Assembly (NCBI GenBank): GCA_937916005.1
Contig: CALGIA010000281.1
Span: 1 to 12,684, forward strand
DNA from: an uncultured Rhodospirillaceae bacterium
Lineage (GTDB): Bacteria; Pseudomonadota; Alphaproteobacteria; MPNO01
DNA length: 12,684 bases
Direction: 5' to 3'
Shown here in pieces: positions 1-6,125 of this stretch. Within the stretch, counting starts at the first letter, position 1. Every line of letters starts with the position of its first letter. The notes below the pieces were generated by a model that worked only from the letters and a program-made list of their open reading frames with translations, was not told the DNA's origin and did no database searches. Both the position numbers and the translations under genes were made by a program.

Positions 1-432
1 CGTGAAATCGTGCGCCAGTGCATTGAGCGCGCCTGCGGCGACGCCGACTTCGTGGCCAGCCAGTTCCCGCCGGAGAACACCACCGAGCGTAAAGCCATTT
101 ATCAGGATCCCGATTTCGGGTTCTGCATTTTTGCCCATGTCTATAAGGGCGCCAAATCCAGCAACCCCCATGATCATGAATCAACCTGGGCGATCTATGG
201 CCAGGCCGTCGGCACCACCGAAATGACCGATTGGCGCAAGGTTCAGGCACCCGAGGGCGATAAGCCGGGCAAGGTCGAAAAAGTCAAATCCTACGACTTG
301 ACGCCCGGTGTGGCCCACGTCTATCAGGAAGGCGATCTGCATTCGCCCATGCGGGAAAACGATACCTGCCTGATCCGCGTCGAAGGCAAGAACATGGACG
401 GCGTAAAGCGCGACAAATACGTCGTCGCGTAA
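1..432 (+). CDS. Cysteine-dioxygenase-like cupin protein (5' end outside window)
   Basis: The reading frame is open from base 1 to a TAA at 430-432, so the start is probably upstream; a GTG at 10 is possible but unsupported. The visible 143 residues look like the C-terminal part of a small RmlC-like cupin related to cysteine dioxygenase. They contain NPHDHESTWAIYGQ (metal-binding HxH at about 169-177), then a later strand with AHVYQEGDLHSP that supplies the third histidine, and the family-like ending LIRVEGKNMDGVKRDKY. Such proteins bind one Fe(II) or similar metal in a beta-barrel and are cytosolic. Many members annotated as predicted metal-dependent enzymes have no proven substrate. The gene is followed by a 249-bp gap and a different gene pair, so nothing here fixes its pathway. 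The cupin assignment is fairly sure; thiol dioxygenase activity is not. Confidence 0.75.
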   Translation, partial: REIVRQCIERACGDADFVASQFPPENTTERKAIYQDPDFGFCIFAHVYKGAKSSNPHDHESTWAIYGQAVGTTEMTDWRKVQAPEGDKPGKVEKVKSYDLTPGVAHVYQEGDLHSPMRENDTCLIRVEGKNMDGVKRDKYVVA

Positions 433-444
433 TTTGCGCCAAAT

Positions 445-461
445 GCGCCGCGTGTCGGCGC
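445..461 (+). terminator. Short GC hairpin after the cupin gene, possible terminator
   Basis: GCGCCG (445-450) and CGGCGC (456-461) form a perfect 6-bp stem with a CGTGT loop, 13 bases after the cupin stop codon. No run of T follows on either strand, so intrinsic termination would be weak. It may only be a stabilising 3' hairpin. Confidence 0.25.
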
Positions 462-501
462 CAACATAGCCCCGGCATGTCTTTCAATGAATAAAGACGT
501 T

Positions 502-537
502 CAGGCTGAGAGGTTGTCACCATTACCTCACAGCCTG
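502..537. repeat. Long imperfect inverted repeat (13-bp arms)
   Basis: CAGGCTGAGAGGT (502-514) and ACCTCACAGCCTG (525-537) pair at 12 of 13 positions, with one A/A mismatch at 509/530 and a 10-base loop. It lies 70 bases after the cupin stop and about 180 bases before the ATP-grasp gene. No T-tract follows it. It could be an RNA hairpin, a binding site for a dimeric regulator, or one copy of a dispersed palindromic repeat. The rest of the spacer 433-714 shows no convincing gene or RNA. Confidence 0.6.
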
Positions 538-714
538 GCGGGCGGGGATGTCTGGATCCCTGGCAATGATGCGCCGAAAGGTGCTCGGACCGCCTATTTC
601 ACCATTTGTTAAGGGGACGCTCGCAAGAATGGTACGGAGCCACACCTCCGGCCGCACGTCGACGGTGCAGGCTTAAACAAGGTGTTGAATCCGAACCATG
701 AATTGGGTCGTTCC

Positions 715-1950
715 ATGACTGCGAATATCTCCGATACACGCGATTTTCACGCCCCGGCGGCGCGGGACAGCCGCGATGCCGGCGTGGTCGATCACGACGA
801 AACAGCGGTCATCGAACAAGCGGACCCACGCATTGATGTTGATCATGCTGTTACCCGCGACAAAGTGGATCGTGACCAGGCGAAGCCGTCGATGCTCGAT
901 TATCTCCGCCACGCCCAAATGAAAAGTGGGCGGCGCCCGATGGAGCTGGCGCGGGAATATTTCCGTTTGAGCCGTGGCCGCGGCAAGCTGACACTGGAGG
1001 AGTATGTCCAGTACGGCGTCTATGATACGACCCGCCACAGTTCGGACGAGCAATCTCAGTTTATTGCCAATAAGCGGCACTGGCCGATTACGCATATATG
1101 CTGCGATATGACCTGGCAAGCGACGACCGAGGATAAATGGCTGTGCTCGCACATTCTCGCTGGCTCGGGGGTCCGCATCCCCGAAACCTTGGCCGTGATC
1201 GACAAGAGTGACCGAAGCTATCCCGGGACCCACAAAATTTCGACGGCTGAGCAGTTTCGCGACTTCGCGACCTCCGAGGATGGCGTGGATCTGTTCGGTA
1301 AGGAGAACCGCGGTATCTGCAGCTTTGGCGTCTTTCTGATCGAGGATGCCGATGAAAATTCAATGAAGCTGAAGGGGCACGATCAGATTTCATACGACAC
1401 ATTCATGGACCAGTTCGTCGGAGAAACACCCTATCTGCTTCAGCGGCAGGTGACCAATCACAGTTTCTTTGATCCTTATGCCGATAACCTGGCCACCGTG
1501 CGCGTTTGTATCCTGCTCGACGAAACAGGCGTCAAGATTCCCTTCGCCGTTCTAAAGCTGCCGTCGCGCGAGAACCTGGCTGACAGTTTCTGGCGTCCGG
1601 GCAACCTCGCCTGCGATCTCGATACTCAAAGTGGTAAAATTCAGGGCGCACGGTCCAAGGATGCCCTGGGAACCACAGATCATGAAGTGCATCCGGAAAC
1701 CGGTGAACCCCTGCTGGGCCAAGTCGTCCCCATGTGGGATCAGGTTCTGGATTTGGCTCATCGCTGCGCACCGATTTTCCATTCCGTCCGCTATCAGTCG
1801 ATGGATATCGCCATCACCCGGGACGGGCCTGTTCTTATTGAAATCAACACGGGTGGCGGCTTCGACTTGCCCCAACTCGCCAGCGGGAGGGGCTTCCTCA
1901 CAGATGAGGTCTGTGATTTTTTTCGAGCTTGTGGATATACGAAACTCTGA
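715..1950 (+). CDS. ATP-grasp ligase, sugar-transfer-associated type (alpha-L-glutamate-ligase-related)
   Basis: The protein has 411 residues from the ATG at 715; an in-frame GTG at 682 would add 11. Neither start has a strong ribosome-binding site. Residue numbers below count from 682. The first 65 residues are polar and probably disordered. An ATP-grasp fold follows, with the lysine/glycine-containing segment FGKENRGICSFGVF (205-218), the strand YLLQRQVTNH (251-260), NLATVRVCILLD with R274, and the metal/ATP site MDIAITRDGPVLIEINTGGG with D375, E387 and N389. The segment HPETGEPLLGQVVPMWDQV (337-355) resembles the sugar-transfer-associated ATP-grasp family. Such enzymes join a carboxylate to an amine through an acyl phosphate. 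The gene next to it encodes a DegT-type aminotransferase 75 bases downstream, which suggests one transcript and a shared amino-sugar, aminocyclitol or capsule-like product. Fold assignment is sound; the substrate is unknown. Confidence 0.75.
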   Translation: MTANISDTRDFHAPAARDSRDAGVVDHDETAVIEQADPRIDVDHAVTRDKVDRDQAKPSMLDYLRHAQMKSGRRPMELAREYFRLSRGRGKLTLEEYVQYGVYDTTRHSSDEQSQFIANKRHWPITHICCDMTWQATTEDKWLCSHILAGSGVRIPETLAVIDKSDRSYPGTHKISTAEQFRDFATSEDGVDLFGKENRGICSFGVFLIEDADENSMKLKGHDQISYDTFMDQFVGETPYLLQRQVTNHSFFDPYADNLATVRVCILLDETGVKIPFAVLKLPSRENLADSFWRPGNLACDLDTQSGKIQGARSKDALGTTDHEVHPETGEPLLGQVVPMWDQVLDLAHRCAPIFHSVRYQSMDIAITRDGPVLIEINTGGGFDLPQLASGRGFLTDEVCDFFRACGYTKL

Positions 1951-2025
1951 CTGGCGATAGCTGTTCCAATTCCCTCCTGGGTTTCCTGTTCAACGTTCAG
2001 TTCCGCAGTTTTTAGGGCACAAGCC

Positions 2026-3399
2026 ATGCACAAATCAAATCAAAGACCCAGGCCAGGCCATTCGACCCAAAAAGAACATGCGAGAACCCGCACGCCCGTG
2101 CAGCCGAGTCAGGATGCGCGAGACTTACAGGAGCTGTTAGCCGACACCATCGTATACGACAAGATGCCGACGCCAGCGAACGCCCCCAATGTCTATGATG
2201 CTGAAGCGATCCCGGAGGCGGCGCGATCGGAGATTGATGCGCTCCTCGCGAGCGGCGATCTATTTCGATACCGGGCGGACTCGGAGTCGTCCGTCGCCAA
2301 GCTGGAACGCGAGTTCGCCGAGTTCATGGGCGCTCCCTATGCTTTGGCGGTGAATTCCTGCTCGTCCGCACTGTTCCTGTCCCTGAAGGCGATCGATATA
2401 GCGCCCGGTGACAAAGTGCTTGTCCCGGCATTCACGTTTGCCGCTGTGCCTTCCGCAATCATCCATGCCGGCGGTGAGCCGATCCTCGTCGAGGTCGCGG
2501 AGAACTACCGGATCGACCTGAACGATTTCGAAGCTAAACTTTCGGACGGGCCGAAGGCTGTGGTCATCAGCCATATGCGTGGCCATACTTCCGACATGGA
2601 TGCGATCATGCGTCTTTGTGACGCACGGAACATTCCGGTGATCGAGGATGCGGCGCACTCCCTCGGCACATTGTGGTCCGATCGGAAAATCGGAACAATA
2701 GGCAAGATCGGCTGTTTTTCGTTCCAATCGTTCAAGCTGATGAATGCCGGCGAAGGCGGAATGCTGATTACCCATGATCCGGATATCATTGCCCGGGCGG
2801 TCATCATGTCGGGCGCCTATGAACATAATTGGAAAAAACATCCGGTCGCACAGGACCGGTTTCACTTTTGGCAAAACAAGTTGCCGCTTTACAACATGCG
2901 GATGAATAATCTTTCGGCCGCGATCGTGCGTTCGCAAGTTCCGGAAGTGCCGCGACGGGTTCATGACGGCCGGGCCAACCATGACTATGTTGCCGCGCTC
3001 CTGAATATGTCGGAGTGGCTGTCTGTTCCGGCGTCGTTGGATCAGGAACTACGGGCCCCCGACTCGATTCAGTTCAATCTCCGTGGCTTCCATTCCGACG
3101 AGGAGGCCATGTCCTTTCAGCAATCGGCGAACGAACGGGGGGTTTCGGTACAGATATTCGGCCTTTCCGAGGACAATGCCCGTGCGTTTTGGAACTGGCG
3201 CTTCATCGGGCCCCAATCGGACCTGACCCAGACCCGAGCCATGTTGATGCGGGCGTGCGACGTCCGCCTGCCGGCTCGACTGGGCCGGGATGATCTGGAC
3301 TTCATCGCGAAGGCGTTGGTTAAAGCCGCCGAAGATGTGAAGCGGGTGAACGAAGAATCGCGTCCGCTGAATGGCCGGTCCGGGAAGGCGAGCCGCTAA
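2026..3399 (+). CDS. DegT/DnrJ/EryC1/StrS-family PLP aminotransferase
   Basis: The 457-residue protein starts at ATG 2026, with AGGG about 10 bases upstream. It is a fold-type I aminotransferase of the kind that puts an amino group on keto-sugars or keto-cyclitols, with glutamate or glutamine as usual donor. Visible landmarks are FMGAPYALAVNSCSSALFLSL (99-119), which binds the cofactor phosphate; the strand VLVPAFTFAAVPSAI (131-145); IEDAAHSLG with D208 facing the PLP ring nitrogen; and FSFQSFKLMNAGEGG with the Schiff-base lysine K237. YNMRMNNLSAAI matches the family's substrate-loop region. It exceeds the usual 370-400 residues because of about 45 extra polar, basic N-terminal residues. The ATG at 2164 (residue 47) would trim this, but the segment just before it looks like part of the fold. 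It follows the ATP-grasp gene and is probably co-transcribed. Its stop codon overlaps that of the converging gene. Confidence 0.85.
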   Translation: MHKSNQRPRPGHSTQKEHARTRTPVQPSQDARDLQELLADTIVYDKMPTPANAPNVYDAEAIPEAARSEIDALLASGDLFRYRADSESSVAKLEREFAEFMGAPYALAVNSCSSALFLSLKAIDIAPGDKVLVPAFTFAAVPSAIIHAGGEPILVEVAENYRIDLNDFEAKLSDGPKAVVISHMRGHTSDMDAIMRLCDARNIPVIEDAAHSLGTLWSDRKIGTIGKIGCFSFQSFKLMNAGEGGMLITHDPDIIARAVIMSGAYEHNWKKHPVAQDRFHFWQNKLPLYNMRMNNLSAAIVRSQVPEVPRRVHDGRANHDYVAALLNMSEWLSVPASLDQELRAPDSIQFNLRGFHSDEEAMSFQQSANERGVSVQIFGLSEDNARAFWNWRFIGPQSDLTQTRAMLMRACDVRLPARLGRDDLDFIAKALVKAAEDVKRVNEESRPLNGRSGKASR

Positions 3400-5465
3400 A
3401 TCACGATCAGCGCGTCCAGCGCCAGCAATCCGTCCGGGTAAACCCGGACGGGGTTCAGATCCAGCTCCTTTATCTCCCCGTGGCGCGCCATCAGGTCACC
3501 GATTGCGACCAGGGCCGCGCAGATCGCCTTGCGGTCCACGGTTGGCGCACCGCGCCAGCCCTCCAGCAAATCACGGCCCCGCAGATCATTGATCATGGAC
3601 GCCGCCTCATGCCAGCCCAGCGGCGCGAGCCGCATGGTCACATCGCCCATGGCTTCCGCCGCCGTGCCGCCCAGCCCGAGCAATACCGTCGGGCCGAAGC
3701 GCGCGTCATTGGTGGCGCCGATGATGATTTCCACGCCGGGTGGGGCCATTTCCTCGACCAGATATTTCCGGCCCGCATGATTGCCCGGAATGGCGTCGAT
3801 GGCGTCGAGCGCAAAATCCAGCGCCGCCTGGGTCTGGAGCCCCACATGCACCCCGCCCAGCTCGGTCTTGTGGGTGATCGCCGGATCCAGAATCTTGACC
3901 ACCACGGGAACGCCGAAGCCGAGCATGGCGTCCGACGCCCGTTGACGGCTGTTGCAGACCGCGCGGCGCGGCCCGGGAATGCCGATGGTGGCGATCAGTT
4001 CCTTGGCGGCGTTTTCATCCAGCGGTCCCGCCAAACCGTCCTTTGCCGAGTTAGTAGCCGCCGCGCGATCCCCGTCGCGGCTTCGCCGCCACGCGGCGCG
4101 TGACTCCTGCGCCAGGGCGCGCATGGCCCGGGCCGCCCGGTCGGGGGCATGGTATCCGGGAATCCGGGCGTCGCGCAGGCGGTTCATGGTTGGCGCGATA
4201 AGCTCCGGCGTGCTGTCCGTGCCCATGACCACCGCCATGTGGTGGTTGCGCCGGATGTCCTGCCCGAGTTTCGCCAGATCGACCAGATCATCCTCCAGCA
4301 ACGCCCAGATCATCAGAGCGTCGATCGCCGGATCTGCGGCCACTTCATTGGCCACATCGGCGAACGTCGCGCCGGGGCGGCCCGTATCGACCGGATTTTT
4401 CAGATAGGTCATGGGCGGCAGCAAATTTCCGATGCGCGCGACCGAGGCGTCGGTCAGGTCGGGCACCGCAATGCCCGCCTGGCGCAATTCATCGGTCATC
4501 AGCAGACCGGGCCCTGCCTGGCCGGTCAGAATGCCGATCCCCGGATCGGGATTGGGCGGCAGGCGCGATGTGGCCAGCGCATGGGCCGCGTCGATCAGCT
4601 CGGTCAGCCCGTCGCACACCACCGCGCCGGCCTGGATCAGCGCGTTGCGGGTCAGCGCGAAGCTGCCCATAAGATTGCCCGTATGGGATTCCGCGAACCC
4701 GCCCAGATCGGCGCGCCCGATGGGCAGGGCGACCACCGGCTTGCGGCGTGTCGCCCGGCGGATCGCGTCATAGAGTGCGCGTCCGTCGGTCACGCCTTCC
4801 AGATGCAGGGCGATCACCTCCGTGCCGTCGTCATCAGCCAGATAATCGACCACTTCCGGCAGGGCCACATCGGCCGCATTGCCGAGCCCGACGGCGAGCC
4901 GGATGCCGTGCCCGTCCCGGTGGGCGGCCAGCGCCAGGGTGATGTTGATGCCGCCCGACTGGGCCGCGATGGAAATGCCGCCCGCCGCCATGTCGCCGAT
5001 GCCGGGCATGAAGGTGCAGAACGCGCCCCGCGCCGGCGCGATGAACCCCGATGTGTTGGGGCCCAGCAGGCGCATGCCTGAGTCCCGGCAAATGGCCAGG
5101 GCGGACTCCTGCAGGGCAAGCCCCGCCGCGCCGGTTTCGCCGAACCCGCCGGATATCATGAAGGCCGCGCCGGCGCCCGCATCGGCGGCCTCGCGCAGCA
5201 AACCCACCGAGGCCGCCGGCGGCACCACCAGCGCCACCAGATCGACCGGTTCTGGAATATCGGCCAGCCGTCCATAGACCTTGTGGCCCAGGATTTCCGC
5301 CGCGCGCGGGTTGACCGGGTAGACCGCGCCCTGAAAGCCGCCCAGCATGTTGACGATGTGCCAGCCCGGCTTGTCCGGCGACGCGGACGCGCCGACCACG
5401 GCGATGGAGCGCGGCTCGAACAGCCGGGCGAGGGAAGACCGGGTGAGGGAAGACGGGGTGCTCAT
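3396..5465 (-). CDS. ADP-forming acyl-CoA synthetase (acetate-CoA ligase family, fused alpha and beta parts)
   Basis: The enzyme would make an acyl-CoA from a carboxylate, CoA and ATP, giving ADP and phosphate through a phosphohistidine, or run in reverse. From the ATG at 5465 it is 689 residues, the usual length for single-chain members. In order it has an N-terminal CoA-binding Rossmann domain beginning SIAVVGASASPDKPG; a succinyl-CoA-synthetase-like domain with AQSGG; a second such domain with the phosphohistidine loop ESHTGNLMGS (H261 from this start); and a C-terminal ATP-grasp part with VPVVVKILDPAITHKTELGG and the end motif ELDLNPVRV. The frame stays open upstream to a TTG at 5627 with an in-frame ATG at 5522, which would add 54 or 19 residues of low-complexity character. 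I prefer 5465 because family similarity begins just after it. The acyl substrate cannot be read from sequence. It faces away from the aryl-acid cluster, so a link is only possible. Confidence 0.85.
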   Translation of the reverse strand: MSTPSSLTRSSLARLFEPRSIAVVGASASPDKPGWHIVNMLGGFQGAVYPVNPRAAEILGHKVYGRLADIPEPVDLVALVVPPAASVGLLREAADAGAGAAFMISGGFGETGAAGLALQESALAICRDSGMRLLGPNTSGFIAPARGAFCTFMPGIGDMAAGGISIAAQSGGINITLALAAHRDGHGIRLAVGLGNAADVALPEVVDYLADDDGTEVIALHLEGVTDGRALYDAIRRATRRKPVVALPIGRADLGGFAESHTGNLMGSFALTRNALIQAGAVVCDGLTELIDAAHALATSRLPPNPDPGIGILTGQAGPGLLMTDELRQAGIAVPDLTDASVARIGNLLPPMTYLKNPVDTGRPGATFADVANEVAADPAIDALMIWALLEDDLVDLAKLGQDIRRNHHMAVVMGTDSTPELIAPTMNRLRDARIPGYHAPDRAARAMRALAQESRAAWRRSRDGDRAAATNSAKDGLAGPLDENAAKELIATIGIPGPRRAVCNSRQRASDAMLGFGVPVVVKILDPAITHKTELGGVHVGLQTQAALDFALDAIDAIPGNHAGRKYLVEEMAPPGVEIIIGATNDARFGPTVLLGLGGTAAEAMGDVTMRLAPLGWHEAASMINDLRGRDLLEGWRGAPTVDRKAICAALVAIGDLMARHGEIKELDLNPVRVYPDGLLALDALIVI

Positions 5466-5665
5466 ATCGGCAACATGCCGTTCGCAACTGGCGGAGTCCA
5501 GAGCCCGGCGATCATTCGCCATTCCTTCGTCGATGGTCTTCGTCGCCTCCGCCAGGCGTCGTTCGAGGTCCTCAGCAGGAACCGAAGCGGAAAGAGTTAC
5601 AGTGCGAGCTTTTTTCGACGACGCCAAATTGTTGGTTCCCGGAGTTCAGTCACAAAATGCTGTCA

Positions 5666-5681
5666 AACGCTATCAAGCGTT
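5666..5681. promoter_or_regulatory. Perfect short palindrome upstream of the acyl-CoA synthetase
   Basis: AACGCT (5666-5671) and AGCGTT (5676-5681) form a 6-bp inverted repeat around ATCA. It lies about 200 bases upstream of the preferred start of the minus-strand gene and about 40 upstream of the TTG alternative. It fits an operator for a dimeric regulator, but no flanking promoter could be recognised. Confidence 0.3.
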
Positions 5682-5744
5682 GGGACCGATTGATAAATAG
5701 TAAACCATTCCGCTAGGTTCGCCAATCGAGGGATTCCATCCACA

Positions 5745-5776
5745 GAACTTCCAGACCTGACCCAACCCGGAAGTTC
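5745..5776. repeat. Perfect 8-bp inverted repeat with 16-base loop
   Basis: GAACTTCC (5745-5752) pairs exactly with GGAAGTTC (5769-5776). No T-tract follows, so it is not an obvious terminator. Possible roles are an operator or part of a mobile-element remnant. Confidence 0.4.
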
Positions 5777-5802
5777 GTCGCCTGCCTTCTTTGGACACGT
5801 TG

Positions 5803-5828
5803 CTCGGCCATGTAACTCGGCCATGTAA
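5803..5828. repeat. Tandem direct repeat, 2 x 13 bp
   Basis: CTCGGCCATGTAA occurs twice back to back (5803-5815 and 5816-5828) without mismatch. It looks like a recent slippage duplication in non-coding sequence. No target-flanked element is visible between the copies. Confidence 0.75.
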
Positions 5829-5889
5829 TGAGTCTACTTTCAGAGCAACCGGCGAGCGAGATAGTATGGGGAACAGCCGAGAAGTCCAT

Positions 5890-5990
5890 CCGCACCCAAT
5901 GTCCGAGTCGGGTCAAAAGCGGCTGTCAGCGACGACGCTCGGTATGTCTGAAGCTGGATGGTTCCCGGACATTGGGTCGCAACTCTGCTC
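5890..5990. repeat. Probable dispersed intergenic repeat with 12-bp inverted ends
   Basis: ACCCAATGTCCG (5894-5905) and CGGACATTGGGT (5966-5977) are perfect inverted repeats 60 bases apart. Between them are two related sub-units, one starting ATGTCCGAGTCGGG (5899-5912) and one ATGTCTGAAGCTGG (5944-5957). This style, ATGTC followed by GGGTCAAAAGCGG and ending in GGACATTGGG, matches from memory a non-coding repeat common between genes of Rhizobiales and related alphaproteobacteria, often mis-called as short proteins beginning MSESGQKR or MSALGQKR. No second copy is present here, so dispersal is inferred. Confidence 0.45.
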
Positions 5991-6042
5991 TCTCGATCTT
6001 CCTCCTCGGTGCGGGGAGGGTGTTGTTGGCGGCCCATACGAA

Positions 6043-6071
6043 TTGACAGGGGGAAACCCCGTGGCCAAGAT
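6043..6071 (+). promoter_or_regulatory. Candidate sigma70-type promoter for the aryl-acid cluster
   Basis: A perfect -35 box TTGACA (6043-6048) is followed after 17 bases by CAAGAT (6066-6071), a weak -10 matching three of six consensus positions. The spacer holds GGGG-GAAA-CCCC, a small inverted repeat that could take a regulator. It sits 55-83 bases upstream of the ligase start, a suitable distance. The -10 is poor, so this is tentative. Confidence 0.35.
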
Positions 6072-6125
6072 GTGGTCGGCAAACCAATTCCTCCCGTAAT
6101 TTCGACCGTTTTCAACGAGGCTTGA

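Larger units (their letters stand above)
5466..6125. other. Gene-poor divergent intergenic region rich in inverted repeats
   Basis: These 660 bases separate the minus-strand synthetase from the plus-strand aryl-acid cluster. Reading frames within it are short and look like no protein I know. It holds several structured elements listed separately: palindromes at 5666-5681 and 5745-5776, a 13-bp tandem repeat at 5803-5828, a repeat-like block around 5890-5990, and a candidate promoter at 6043-6071. Bases 5466-5627 could instead code for a longer N-terminus of the synthetase. Confidence 0.6.

Noticed and set aside
552..566. Possible sigma54 promoter (TGGCA...GC)
   Set aside because: The GG and GC elements are about three bases too close to fit the -24/-12 spacing.
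4149..5081. Plus-strand open frame (310 codons) opposite the acyl-CoA synthetase
   Set aside because: Histidine, glutamine and arginine-rich translation typical of an antisense shadow; the minus-strand gene carries all expected domains.
5710..5760. tRNA-like look (GGTTCG and a following GATTCC-type stretch)
   Set aside because: The spacing does not form a T-arm, and no cloverleaf, anticodon arm or acceptor stem could be drawn on either strand.
5713..5916. Short minus-strand frame (67 codons) ending in LEVLWMESLDWRT
   Set aside because: It resembles a conserved remnant at first glance, but I could not tie it to any family and it runs into the repeat block.
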